Assembly (NCBI GenBank): GCA_037133475.1
Contig: JBAXOB010000001.1
Coordinates: forward strand, 293,499-357,498
Length of the DNA: 64,000 nucleotides
Direction: 5' to 3'
DNA from: CAIVAT01 sp037133475
GTDB taxonomy: Bacteria; Bacteroidota; Bacteroidia; Bacteroidales; FEN-979
The notes under the pieces are model-generated. The model ran no database searches. It had not been told where the DNA came from and saw nothing but the letters and a program-made list of their open reading frames with translations. Shown one piece after another: positions 44,226 to 53,290 of this stretch. A program made the position numbers and the translations under genes. How positions within the stretch are numbered: the stretch's first letter is position 1; every line of letters begins with the position of its first letter.

Positions 44226-45395
44226 TCACCGCGGCATCGCCGGTGAAGCAGAACCATTCTCGGAAACAAGGCTGTAATAGAGCTCCTCCAGTTTTTCATG
44301 GGATCGTTCGATCCTGTACTTTTGGGAATTCTGGTAATATCGCTCCTTTGCAATCGTTCGTTCTCCGGGATGTTCGATCCAGTAGTCCATTTTAGCCACC
44401 AGTTCCTCCAGATTCCCGGAATCAAACAACGACCGCTCATCGATAGCAAACTGGCTGGTTGCGCTTTTAGGGCTGCCGGCCAACAGTAACGGCATGCCGC
44501 ATGCCATCGCCTCCAGCACGGTCATCCCCTCCACCTCCACCGTTGCGGCATGGACATACAGGTCCCCAAGGTTGTAATAACGGACCAATTCCTCCTGCGA
44601 AAGGGTATAAAACACCGGCCTGTGCGGCAATGTGTTCCCCAGCTCCCGGAGTTTTTCCTGATCGGGACCCTCACCTGCCAGGATCAGCTGGATCCTGTCG
44701 CGAAACCTGGAACGGCCGACAGCCCGGATAATCAGATCCTGCCGCTTTTCAGGGGCGAACCTGCCAACCGAAAGCACGATGAATTTATCCTGCATTTCCG
44801 GATCCCGTTCTATCTCGCGTGGTCTGAAAATGGGCGGGAACCCGTTTGACAGGATGACACTGGGGGCCTTCAACCCGTACGACTTGAGCTCTTCTTCTGC
44901 AAACCGGGTCGGGCAGATGACCAGGTCAGACCTGTTAAAAAGGTTCCTGAGCCAGAATTTATAACAGTAGCGGATGAACTGCTCCGAATGGATCCCGGCA
45001 TTCATCGCCAGGTGTTCCGCCTGTATATGGAAAGTCGATACCACCGGAACATGAAGTTTTCGGGCGATTCTGACAGTGTTTATGCCCAACAGGAACGGGA
45101 ACTGGACGTGTACGATATCCTGCTCCCTGATTACCTTTTGCAGTTTGGCCGGCGAGGGAACGGCCATCGGTGTGTGCATCCGCTGCATCACCTTTTTGAA
45201 CCCGAAGGGATAAAATTCGGGCAGGATTACCTTCCCGGGGGCAGGTGAGCCCGTGGTGATCACCGATACATCGTGGTTTTCCTTCAGGAGTTCAGTGAAC
45301 CTCCGTGTTGAAATGACCGCTCCATTCCTGGAGTCGTCATAGCAATCGATCACCATGGCAATTTTCAACCGGTTCCGGCTTAAATGCTGTTCCAC
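44226..45395 (-). CDS. Glycosyltransferase family 4
   Basis: A 389-residue GT-B fold enzyme. The N-terminal Rossmann half has DCYDDSRNGAVISTRRF and HVQFPFLLG; the C-terminal half has VLSVGRFAPEKRQDLIIRAV and the donor-binding EX7E motif in VEVEGMTVLEAMACGMPLLL. The closing part (KERYYQNSQKYRIERSHEKLEELY) is typical. It resembles diacylglycerol glucosyl- or mannosyltransferases (PimB/MgdA type), so glycolipid synthesis is a reasonable guess. Cytoplasmic face of the membrane. Convergent with the adhesin gene. Confidence 0.9.
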   Translation of the reverse strand: MEQHLSRNRLKIAMVIDCYDDSRNGAVISTRRFTELLKENHDVSVITTGSPAPGKVILPEFYPFGFKKVMQRMHTPMAVPSPAKLQKVIREQDIVHVQFPFLLGINTVRIARKLHVPVVSTFHIQAEHLAMNAGIHSEQFIRYCYKFWLRNLFNRSDLVICPTRFAEEELKSYGLKAPSVILSNGFPPIFRPREIERDPEMQDKFIVLSVGRFAPEKRQDLIIRAVGRSRFRDRIQLILAGEGPDQEKLRELGNTLPHRPVFYTLSQEELVRYYNLGDLYVHAATVEVEGMTVLEAMACGMPLLLAGSPKSATSQFAIDERSLFDSGNLEELVAKMDYWIEHPGERTIAKERYYQNSQKYRIERSHEKLEELYYSLVSENGSASPAMPR

Positions 45396-45689
45396 TGTGA
45401 ATCTTTGTGCTAAAGATAATACAAATTGATAAAAAGCGGTTGAGATGGATTGCTCTTCCCGTGCTGTTTATTTACAACTCATTAAAAACCATTTAAATAA
45501 AAATGACCGGATAAGGATTCACTGTTGATTATCAGCCCGTCTCACCGGCCGAAGGCTGAACTTTTCAGACCCTGCAATTTGTATTAAATAGAATTTGATT
45601 AGGCACCATTTTACCAGTAACAATCCTGAAGCCATCCCCTGCCTTCAAAAGGACTGTCTCAAAGGTAATCGACATCCTCTTTTATGACT

Positions 45690-45890
45690 ATATCTACTTT
45701 CTTTTTCTGTCACAAAAAGCAGCAAAGAAAAGTCACCGCTGCATGAATGTCATTAAAAATCTTCGTCGTTCGCTAAACTGCGGAAACTCGTCGCTCCGCT
45801 CCCTGGACAGTCAGCAGTTTTATGCTCATTCCCCGATTTTCTTAACGTGACTTTCACGAGGCGGCCAGTCTGCTTAGCCTGGCTTATTCC
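45690..45890. repeat. Probable dispersed Bacteroidota intergenic repeat
   Basis: Within a 600-base gene-free stretch (45396-45997). The words TTTCTTTTTCTGTCACAAAA, GCAGCAAAGAAAAGTCAC and TCGTCGCTCCGCTCCCTGG look like a dispersed, often mis-annotated repeat I associate with genomes of this phylum. Recognition is from memory of the pattern; a search is needed. The rest of the gap shows no supported gene. Confidence 0.35.
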
Positions 45891-45997
45891 AAAACGATGA
45901 CAGTTCCTGGCAATGAGGGACTTAATCCACCAAAATAATCAACTTCCGATTCTGTGTTTTTGGTTGCCATCTTACAAACTGAACTGGTGAAATTCCG

Positions 45998-46687
45998 ATG
46001 ATTTATTCGAAAGAGTTATCATTAACGTTGTTAGGGCCTTGCGATGGATTCCTTGAAAATCACAGCGACACCAGCGTTAACTTCTGTGCTTCGGTCATGG
46101 ATACCATGCACCAGGAAACGGAGTGGGGAGGCGGCACGATGTACACCACCCTTTATGACCTGAATGCAGGAACCATTTATTTGTATTTCTTTCATGATTA
46201 CACGCATGTTGTAAAATACAGTTTGGCGCAGGAACTTAAAAAGGGCGGTTACAGCCTGGTGATTCCCGAACTGTTCCCGGAGAATAAAAAGGGGATTGAT
46301 TTCGTCAACACCTGCAACGCGGTCAGCAATGAGGTCGACCTGTTGAACGATGGCGATCTGACAGGTGATTCAATCCGCTTTCGTGAGGTAACAAACACCC
46401 TTTTGAGGAGGGATAAAAGGCTGGTCGGGATCTTTGCGGATAAGATTGACGATCTTGGCGAAAGGTGGCTCGAAAAGGAGAATTACCATGCCGCCATCCT
46501 TGTTTTTACAATCAATGTAACCGTGTCGCCCGGTTCCCGGAATTCCTATGACAGGCTGGCCTCTGCCTGCATGAAGAACAAACAAAATGCACAGGCAATG
46601 ACAGATTACGAAAAATCTGTAGCTTTGAATCCCGATAACCAGCACGGGAAACAACAAATAGAACTGCTGAAAAACCTGTTGAAATAA
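45998..46687 (+). pseudogene. N-terminally truncated C45-type (linear amide C-N hydrolase) protein
   Basis: A 229-codon ORF. Residues about 1-85 look like the C-terminal part of a C45/acyl-coenzyme A:6-APA acyltransferase-like hydrolase (TMYTTLYDLNAGTIYLYFFHDYTHVVKYSLAQELKKG). The N-terminal nucleophile Cys and about 200 residues of the family are absent. Residues about 150-229 form TPR-like helices (NYHAAILVF ... AQAMTDYEKSVALNPDNQ). It may be a decayed enzyme, or a short open gene with another role. Start uncertain. Confidence 0.5.
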
Positions 46688-46692
46688 CCCTT

Positions 46693-47019
46693 ATGGCCTC
46701 TGATAAAAGTTTTGTCGAATTCATCGCCGACCAGGTTGAAACTGCCGGACAGATCACCTACAGGCAGATGTTTGGCGAGTATGCCTTGTACTGTAATGCC
46801 AAGGTTGTTGCCCTGGTGAGCGACAACCGGCTCTTTGTAAAGCCGACCGAAGCGGGAAGGGCCTTTATTGGCAATGTTACCGAGGCTCCGGCATACCCCG
46901 GGGCGAAACCCAGTTTTCTGATAGACGACCGCGTTGAAGACCGGGAGTGGATCAGCCACCTGGTCAGGATCACCTGCGAGGAGCTGCCCGAGCAGAAGAT
47001 AAAGAAGCGGAAAAAGTGA
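46693..47019 (+). CDS. TfoX/Sxy N-terminal domain protein
   Basis: A 108-residue protein that consists of the TfoX N-terminal domain: FVEFIADQVETAG, ITYRQMFGEYALYCNAKVVALV and RLFVKPT are family hallmarks. A Lys-rich tail (QKIKKRKK) ends it. In gamma-proteobacteria Sxy co-activates competence genes with CRP; outside that group the short single-domain proteins have no established role. Five bases after the stop of the truncated hydrolase, so it may be co-transcribed. Confidence 0.88.
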   Translation: MASDKSFVEFIADQVETAGQITYRQMFGEYALYCNAKVVALVSDNRLFVKPTEAGRAFIGNVTEAPAYPGAKPSFLIDDRVEDREWISHLVRITCEELPEQKIKKRKK

Positions 47020-47053
47020 GCCTTTGCAGTACGGGCCCGGCCTTCAATATACC

Positions 47054-47542
47054 ATGATGATTGCACCCGACCAACTGGCCCGGATGGCCAAAGCAGCCCG
47101 GCAGGAGCATGCGGCCCTTGTGAAGCGGCTCTGCGCCACAGGCAGCCGCAGGCTCGACGAACGGGTACATGCCCTGCATGAGGCGGTGTTTGACACCCTC
47201 AGCTGTCTCGACTGTGCCAACTGCTGCCGCACCCTCGGGCCCAGGATAACCGATGCCGACGTGCAGCGGATAGCCGCCTTCCTGCGCATAAAGCCCTCGG
47301 GGTTTGCCGGGCAATACCTGGTGGTGGATGAGGATGGCGACTATATTTTCAGGTCGATGCCCTGCCCCTTCCTGGGCGGCGACAACTACTGCTCCATTTA
47401 CGATGTAAGGCCCCGGGCGTGCCGCGATTATCCCCATACCGACCGCCCCCGGGTTTACCAGGTAATGGCCCTTACGCTGAAGAACAGCGCCATTTGCCCT
47501 GCGGTTTACGAGATCCTGGAGCGGTTGAGAAAGGGGTTGTAA
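47054..47542 (+). CDS. YkgJ-family cysteine-cluster protein
   Basis: A 162-residue protein from the ATG at 47054 (MMIAPDQLARM); the TTG at 47024 is less likely. The metal-binding cysteines are in LSCLDCANCCRTLGPR and CPFLGGDNYCSIYDVRPRACRDYP, the CxxCxxCC ... C ... C pattern of the CxxCxxCC/YkgJ family, thought to bind Fe-S or zinc. Function unknown; stand-alone cytosolic protein. Confidence 0.88.
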   Translation: MMIAPDQLARMAKAARQEHAALVKRLCATGSRRLDERVHALHEAVFDTLSCLDCANCCRTLGPRITDADVQRIAAFLRIKPSGFAGQYLVVDEDGDYIFRSMPCPFLGGDNYCSIYDVRPRACRDYPHTDRPRVYQVMALTLKNSAICPAVYEILERLRKGL

Positions 47543-47564
47543 AGGGTGGATTTGGAAAACAGTC

Positions 47565-48551
47565 TCATTTCTTTTTGGCAGGAATGAAAACTGTGACCTC
47601 GTTTTTTACAGGCCTTAGCGTTTTGAGATAAGTAAAAATTGCTTTCAGGTCTTCGTCTGTCATGCCGCCATACATAGTCCAGGGCATGATGGAATTGAAA
47701 TTTCCGGGTTTAAGATGCGTATTCAATGTTGCCGAATCAGAATGCATCCGGAAATAATGAATGAACATCTCGTCTTTCAAAGCGCCTATCCCGGTTTCTT
47801 CATCAGGGGTAATATTGCTGGATCGCACGATTGAGCCGTCGAGGAATGGAAATTCCCTGCCTCCGCTGAATTCAGCTCCGGCAACCAACCTGCCGTCTTT
47901 GATTGGAGAATGGCAATCAACACACGCTGCAGCGGTCACCAGGTATTTCCCATAAGCTGCAACCTTGGTTTTTGGAGGCAGCTTCGTCAAATTCGCTTTA
48001 TGCGGCAGCGTGTTGATGATGAAATTCATAGGAAAATCAGATACCGATTCAGGAACCTTGTTTTTAACCGGGGGCAACGTGCGCAGGTAGGCAATGATGC
48101 TTTTAATGTCATCCTCATCCATCATTCCGTAATAATGAAACGGCATCACCGGGAATATTGCTTTGCCTTTGCTGGTCACTCCTGTCGTGATGGCCCTGAA
48201 AAGTTCCCCGTCGGTATGATTCCCGATCTCTTCAGGGGTAATATTTGTGGCATAATAAACTCCGGGGAATCCGAATTTCCTGTCAAATATTTCACCGCCC
48301 ATGCCGAAAGTCCCTTCAATCGGCGGACCGCTGAATCTTGACCAATCGCGTTTAGAATGGCAATCGATACAGATTGTCACATGTTTTGCAAGGTACTCCC
48401 CCCTTGCAACTCGGTCGGGAGTAATCTCAATTTTCATGTCGGGGGAGGGCCCGACATTTGGCAGGACAAATTTTAAATAGCAGGTTGCAGCAACTGCAAT
48501 CAATAAAACAACCACGGCAATTCCCAAAAATATTTTTTTCAACATCTTCAT
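47565..48551 (-). CDS. Membrane-anchored diheme cytochrome c
   Basis: A 328-residue protein with an uncleaved or signal-type N-terminal helix (IFLGIAVVVLLIAVAATCYL), then two cytochrome c domains with heme motifs CIDCH (about residue 58) and CVDCH (about residue 213). Distal methionines are likely in FPVMPFHYYGMMDEDD and NSIMPWTMYGGMTDED. The paired-domain layout resembles the cytochrome subunit of alcohol or aldehyde dehydrogenases. Periplasmic electron transfer; no dehydrogenase gene lies next to it. A second ATG at 48545 is equally possible. Confidence 0.9.
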   Translation of the reverse strand: MKMLKKIFLGIAVVVLLIAVAATCYLKFVLPNVGPSPDMKIEITPDRVARGEYLAKHVTICIDCHSKRDWSRFSGPPIEGTFGMGGEIFDRKFGFPGVYYATNITPEEIGNHTDGELFRAITTGVTSKGKAIFPVMPFHYYGMMDEDDIKSIIAYLRTLPPVKNKVPESVSDFPMNFIINTLPHKANLTKLPPKTKVAAYGKYLVTAAACVDCHSPIKDGRLVAGAEFSGGREFPFLDGSIVRSSNITPDEETGIGALKDEMFIHYFRMHSDSATLNTHLKPGNFNSIMPWTMYGGMTDEDLKAIFTYLKTLRPVKNEVTVFIPAKKK

Positions 48552-48924
48552 AATGAATGATTTTTAAAGTTAAAATAAAAATCTTCCGATACGGTTATCA
48601 GAAATATAAAGAGGGATGATGTTTAGTTCCAGGATAGCGGTTGGCAGGAAAAAGACAGAAGCCAGCGATTTCAATCGACCCTGTAAAAGTAAGATATTTT
48701 ATGAAAAAGGAAATATCACCCGAAATTTTTAAACCTCGATGGAACGTTCCATTATTGGCAATGACAACCGCCCGGACTTTTTATATAAAAACATCAACCT
48801 CGCGGGGATTAAGACCAGGTCGATTGAAAATCCGGAAAAGCTTTTTATTAAGTTTGCAGGAAAACTATCACCGGACCGCCCAAACTTACGTTGTTAATTG
48901 AAAACTTACCCTTTCCATTGTAAT
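48552..48924. other. Divergent intergenic region between cytochrome c and glycosidase genes
   Basis: About 370 bases. An 86-codon ORF at 48641-48901 has no protein-like character and is not called. The promoter at 48824-48856 serves the + strand gene. Confidence 0.4.
48824..48856 (+). promoter_or_regulatory. Promoter of the glycosidase/alpha-galactosidase pair
   Basis: TTG at 48824-48826, 22 bp, then TAAGTTTG at 48849-48856. The ATG of the gene at 48925 lies 68 bases downstream. Confidence 0.55.
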
Positions 48925-50910
48925 ATGCCATTGAAAAACATCCTTGTTTTTTTCCCGGTTCTTTTGTCCCTTTGCCTGTCAGCGCAGCCGAACCGCTGGG
49001 TTCTGACAGACACCCATACCATAAAATGGACGATTGCCGATCACCTCCCGCACACTGATCACATTGAAATGAGCGGCAAACAGGTCTCTGCCGTGATCAG
49101 GTATGGCGTTAATGCCGACAGCTCTTTTTCCCTTAGCAGGGATATTGTTTGGCCAATGCTGCGGACCATACCAAATAATACGCATGCGAGTTTAATCCGT
49201 TCTTTCAACCTTGATCCGGTCACCCTGCTGGTTGTCAATAAAAAATTGCTCCTGCACGAAAAGGTTTATGAAATTGTCCTGGACGGGAAAATCACTGTCA
49301 AAAGCACATTTGACGGGAAAATAGACCTTGCCAGGACACTCTTTCCATCGACCACCCTCCCGGCTTTCTGTGAAAAGTATGAACTGAAAAATATCGGGCA
49401 AACATTGGTGACACTGGAGATCCCTGATGTCAAGGTACTGAACACCACCGACCCGTCTGCGGGTGTTGACGGCAGCTATCGTGTTGTTACGGGCTCGTCC
49501 GGTCATGGCGTGTTCCGGCTTATGCCAGGTGAAACAGCCCGGTTTTACCTCTGTTTCGCTGCATGGAAAGAGGACCGGGAGATCATCGGTCCCGATGTTG
49601 AAAATGAATTGGCAAAGCGAAATACACTGATTTCAGAATTTTCGGACAACCTGGTGCTTGAAACCCCTGACCCGGTTTTAAATACTGCTTTTTCCTTCGC
49701 CAAGATCCGTGCGGCCGAAAGTATTTTCCAGACCAGGGGCGGACCCATGCACGGGCCCGGGGGACTCAGTTATTACGCCGCGATCTGGGCCAATGACCAG
49801 GGTGAATACATCAATCCATTCTTCCCCTTCCTTGGATACAGGTACGGGATTGAATCCGCATTGAATGCATACCGGCACTTCTCGCGATTTATGAATGACG
49901 CTTACAACCCTCTTCCCAGCTCGATCATTGCTGAAGGGACCGACATCTGGAACGGGGCAGGTGACAGGGGTGATGCAGCCATGATCGCCTATGGTGCTTC
50001 CCGGTTTGCCCTTTCACAGGGCGACGCTGTTATCGCCGAAGAACTCTGGCCCCTTATCGTTTGGTGCCTCGAATATAACCGGCGACATCTGAATGCCGGG
50101 GGGGTTGTGACATCCAACTCGGATGAACTGGAAGGGAGGTTTCCTTCGGGAGATGCCAACCTCTGCACCACATCCCTCTATTATGACGCCCTGGTCTCTG
50201 CCGCGTATCTCGGCAAATCACTTGGGAAAGAGGGTAAAATGGTTCTGTCGTATAAGAAAGAGGCGGAAATACTCAGGGAAAACATCGAAGGATACTTTGG
50301 GGCCGATTTCATGGGGTTTCAAACATACCGTTATTATAAAGGCAATGACAAGCTGAGAGCCTGGATATGCATCCCGCTTACCGTCAACATCTTCGATCGC
50401 AGCCGGGGAACCATTGATGCGCTTTTTTCCCCTGAACTGTGGACTGCCGACGGCCTGGCCTCCCAGGCCGGGGACAAGACCTTCTGGGACCGTTCCACGC
50501 TCTATGCACTCAGGGGGGTACTCGCGGCCGGGGATACAAAACGCGGCCTCGAATACCTGCAATATTATTCAAACCGTCGGCTGCTTGGAGAACATGTTCC
50601 CTATCCTGTTGAAGCCTGTCCCGAAGGCAACCAGCGCCACCTGTCGGCCGAAAGCGGGCTTTACTGCCGGGTTTATACAGAGGGGCTGTTCGGCATCCGC
50701 CCGACCGGGCTCAACTCTTTCACAGTTGATCCACACCTTCCCGAAGGATGGAAGTTTATGCGGATCAGGAATATATCAGGATTCGGGACGAAATTCGATC
50801 TTGAGGTGACTTCCCAGGATGGTAAAAGAAGGATCCTGGTTAAAAAGAGAGGCAGGATCATTCTTGATAAAGTGCTCAGGTACGGTGAATCTGCAGCCGT
50901 CAGTTTTTAG
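48925..50910 (+). CDS. Exported six-hairpin glycosidase-like protein
   Basis: A 661-residue protein from the ATG at 48925, which opens a signal peptide (MPLKNILVFFPVLLSLCLSA). The first 240 residues are beta-rich; residues about 250-620 look like an (alpha/alpha)6 barrel (AAIWANDQGEYINPFFPFLG, NGAGDRGDAAMIAYGASRF, YFGADFMGFQTYRYYKG). A C-terminal beta tail follows. Candidate catalytic acids are in the WANDQGEY and GAGDRGD segments. No GH family can be fixed. It probably shares an operon with the alpha-galactosidase 10 bases downstream and acts outside the cytoplasm on plant polysaccharide-derived sugars. Confidence 0.72.
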   Translation: MPLKNILVFFPVLLSLCLSAQPNRWVLTDTHTIKWTIADHLPHTDHIEMSGKQVSAVIRYGVNADSSFSLSRDIVWPMLRTIPNNTHASLIRSFNLDPVTLLVVNKKLLLHEKVYEIVLDGKITVKSTFDGKIDLARTLFPSTTLPAFCEKYELKNIGQTLVTLEIPDVKVLNTTDPSAGVDGSYRVVTGSSGHGVFRLMPGETARFYLCFAAWKEDREIIGPDVENELAKRNTLISEFSDNLVLETPDPVLNTAFSFAKIRAAESIFQTRGGPMHGPGGLSYYAAIWANDQGEYINPFFPFLGYRYGIESALNAYRHFSRFMNDAYNPLPSSIIAEGTDIWNGAGDRGDAAMIAYGASRFALSQGDAVIAEELWPLIVWCLEYNRRHLNAGGVVTSNSDELEGRFPSGDANLCTTSLYYDALVSAAYLGKSLGKEGKMVLSYKKEAEILRENIEGYFGADFMGFQTYRYYKGNDKLRAWICIPLTVNIFDRSRGTIDALFSPELWTADGLASQAGDKTFWDRSTLYALRGVLAAGDTKRGLEYLQYYSNRRLLGEHVPYPVEACPEGNQRHLSAESGLYCRVYTEGLFGIRPTGLNSFTVDPHLPEGWKFMRIRNISGFGTKFDLEVTSQDGKRRILVKKRGRIILDKVLRYGESAAVSF

Positions 50911-50920
50911 AAAAAACACT

Positions 50921-52120
50921 ATGAAAAAAGAAATGTTAACAGGCACAATCCTGGTGATGATGTCGCTTCAGGCCATCTTCGGCCAGAAATTCGGCGACCT
51001 TGCGGCAACTCCGCCGATGGGCTGGAACAGCTGGAACAAATTCGGATGCGAGATCAACGAAACGATCATCAGGGAGGTTGCGGATGCAATGGTCAGCAGC
51101 GGACTCCGGGATGCCGGGTACAACTTCCTTGTGATCGATGATTGCTGGCAGACCGGCAGGGATACCAACGGAGCTGTCGTGGCTGATCCGAAGCGTTTTC
51201 CCTCGGGAATGAAGAAACTCGGAGAATATATCCATTCAAAGGGGCTGAAGTTCGGCATTTATTCCGACGCGGGAACCGCAACCTGCCAGGGAAAGCCCGG
51301 GAGCAGGGGCTATGAGTTCCAGGATGCGAGGAGCTATGCCGGCTGGGGCGTTGATTACCTGAAATATGACTGGTGTGCCCATGGCAAGCAGAATGCCGAA
51401 GCCTCCTACACGATCATGCGGGATGCCCTGTACAAGGCAGGAAGACCCATGATTTACAGCATATGTGAATGGGGAACCAACAAGCCGTGGGAGTGGGGAA
51501 AGGAGATCGGTCACCTGTGGCGGGCAACCGAAGACATCATCAACTGCTTCGACTGTAAAAATTACTGGGGCGGGCTTGGCGTTGTGCAGATTATCGACCT
51601 GATGGCCGATCTTGGCAATTATACCGGACCAGGTCACTGGAATGATGCGGATATGCTCGAGGTGGGCAACGGCATGCTCACGTTGCCGGAAGAGCGCCTG
51701 CACCTGAGCATGTGGGCCATGTTCTCATCGCCTCTTATGGCCGGTAACGATGTGAGGAACATGTCGAAGGAGACCATAGCCATCCTGACGAACCCGGAGG
51801 TGATCGCTGTTGACCAGGATAAACTGGGAATCTCCGCCATCCGATGGATGAAGTACGGGGAGCTGGAGATCTGGTTCAAGCCCCTCGAGGGCGGAGATTT
51901 TGCCTTCTGCCTGATAAACCGCGGCAAAGAGCCTGTGCCGTTTGACCAGGATCTGAAGACAACCATCAAGAAGATCTTCACCATTGATGACACCTTCCTC
52001 GTAAGGGATCTCTGGAAACACCAGGTGACCGGGACCACAAAAGAAAACCTGAAGGGGATCCTTGATCCCCATGATGTAATGCTGGTCAGGCTCCAGCGAA
52101 ACAATTCTTCGGGGAAATAA
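50921..52120 (+). CDS. Exported alpha-galactosidase, GH27
   Basis: A 399-residue protein starting at MKKEMLTGTILVMMSLQAIFG (signal peptide); the earlier ATG at 50819 would overlap the upstream gene. GH27/GH-D hallmarks: TPPMGWNSWNKFGCEINE, GYNFLVIDDCWQ, GIYSDAGTATCQGKPGS. Nucleophile Asp150 in YLKYDWC and acid/base Asp205 in RATEDII. It releases terminal alpha-1,6-galactose from galactomannans or raffinose-type sugars. C-terminal beta-domain ends near VMLVRLQ. With the preceding glycosidase it forms a small polysaccharide-processing pair without SusC/D genes in sight. Confidence 0.94.
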   Translation: MKKEMLTGTILVMMSLQAIFGQKFGDLAATPPMGWNSWNKFGCEINETIIREVADAMVSSGLRDAGYNFLVIDDCWQTGRDTNGAVVADPKRFPSGMKKLGEYIHSKGLKFGIYSDAGTATCQGKPGSRGYEFQDARSYAGWGVDYLKYDWCAHGKQNAEASYTIMRDALYKAGRPMIYSICEWGTNKPWEWGKEIGHLWRATEDIINCFDCKNYWGGLGVVQIIDLMADLGNYTGPGHWNDADMLEVGNGMLTLPEERLHLSMWAMFSSPLMAGNDVRNMSKETIAILTNPEVIAVDQDKLGISAIRWMKYGELEIWFKPLEGGDFAFCLINRGKEPVPFDQDLKTTIKKIFTIDDTFLVRDLWKHQVTGTTKENLKGILDPHDVMLVRLQRNNSSGK

Positions 52121-52167
52121 AAAGGAATGAAATTTGACTTTTTATACGCATAGGTGTTTTTAACCTC

Positions 52168-52200
52168 TTTGACGATACCCTGTTTTATTGGTTACATTTG
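52168..52200 (+). promoter_or_regulatory. Promoter of the phosphatidylserine decarboxylase gene
   Basis: TTTG at 52168-52171, 21 bp, then TACATTTG at 52193-52200, a textbook Bacteroidota promoter. The ATG at 52252 is 51 bases downstream; AGGAG (52247-52251 region) may serve as ribosome site. Confidence 0.7.
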
Positions 52201-52251
52201 TTCTCCTTTCCATCGTATTCCATCCGGCCCATAAAAAACAAATAATAGGAG

Positions 52252-53250
52252 ATGAACCTTACAAAAACCATAAAGACACGGGGTCTCCTTTTGTTATTGA
52301 CGGCTGTCATCGCCCTGCTGGCTTTTTACCCGTTGCCGGAGCAAGCTCCCGTCAGGTATTACGACAGGAAAAGCGGTCAGTTGAAAACGGAAAAAGTGGC
52401 CGGTGAAAAGTGGCTGGTGTGGCTGTATCATAACCCGGTTGGCGAAGCAACCTTGTGGGCGCTGGCGAAAAGAAAGGTGGTTTCGTCATTTTATGGCAAC
52501 CTGATGGATCGCCCATCATCTGCTGAAAAGATAAAACCCTTTGTTGAGGAATTTGATATCGACATGAGCACCGCGCAAAAACAGGAGTTCAACACCTTCA
52601 ACGATTTCTTTACCCGGAAACTAAAGAATAATGGCCGGCCTGTGGATACCGGATCAACGGTTGCCGTGTCGCCTGCCGACGGGAAAATACTGGCCTATGC
52701 CAATATCCGCAACAGCGACTTTATCATTAAAGGATACCGCTTCGATATTTTTTCGTTTCTGCAGAATGCCCGCCTGGCTCAAAAATACCTTGACGGCACC
52801 CTGGTGATCGTCAGGCTTGCCCCTTTCGATTACCACCGTTTCCATTTTCCCGTTAGCGGAAGTGTGTCCCCTGTGACCCGGATCGACGGCGGTTATTATT
52901 CGGTAAACCCCCTTGCTCTGCGCAAAATGGCTGGAATATTCTGCCTTAACAAAAGGGAATTTGCCATCCTGTCGAGCCCCTTGTTTGGAGAGGTTGTGAT
53001 GATGGAGGTAGGGGCGACCATGGCAGGAAGTATCGTTCAGACCCATCCCGGGAATTTCGTAAAAAAAGGAGAGGAGAAGGGGTATTTCAAATTCGGGGGT
53101 TCCACGGTAGTGCTGCTGTTTGAAAAAAACAAAATCCGCGTCGATGACGATTTACTGATCAATACCCTAAAGGGTTATGAAACGGCGGTCAGGGAAGGAG
53201 AAAGAATTGGCGTGTCGGTGATTAAACCACCGTTGCGAGACAGGGATTAA
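52252..53250 (+). CDS. psd: Phosphatidylserine decarboxylase proenzyme
   Basis: A 332-residue pyruvoyl-dependent enzyme. It has an N-terminal membrane segment (LLLLLTAVIALLAFYPL), then the family core: FNTFNDFFTRKLK, the charge-relay Asp in VSPADGKILA (Asp143), and two His in DYHRFHFPVSG (His195, His198). The self-cleavage site is Gly-Ser at FGGSTVVLLF (Ser284 becomes the pyruvoyl group of the alpha chain). It converts phosphatidylserine to phosphatidylethanolamine in the membrane. No phosphatidylserine synthase gene lies next to it. Confidence 0.93.
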   Translation: MNLTKTIKTRGLLLLLTAVIALLAFYPLPEQAPVRYYDRKSGQLKTEKVAGEKWLVWLYHNPVGEATLWALAKRKVVSSFYGNLMDRPSSAEKIKPFVEEFDIDMSTAQKQEFNTFNDFFTRKLKNNGRPVDTGSTVAVSPADGKILAYANIRNSDFIIKGYRFDIFSFLQNARLAQKYLDGTLVIVRLAPFDYHRFHFPVSGSVSPVTRIDGGYYSVNPLALRKMAGIFCLNKREFAILSSPLFGEVVMMEVGATMAGSIVQTHPGNFVKKGEEKGYFKFGGSTVVLLFEKNKIRVDDDLLINTLKGYETAVREGERIGVSVIKPPLRDRD

Positions 53251-53290
53251 CTGTTTGGTAAGGAGCCGGAAAAACCAAAACGATATCTTT

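Noticed and set aside
48641..48901. 86-codon ORF
   Set aside because: No recognisable protein character and it covers the promoter of the next gene.
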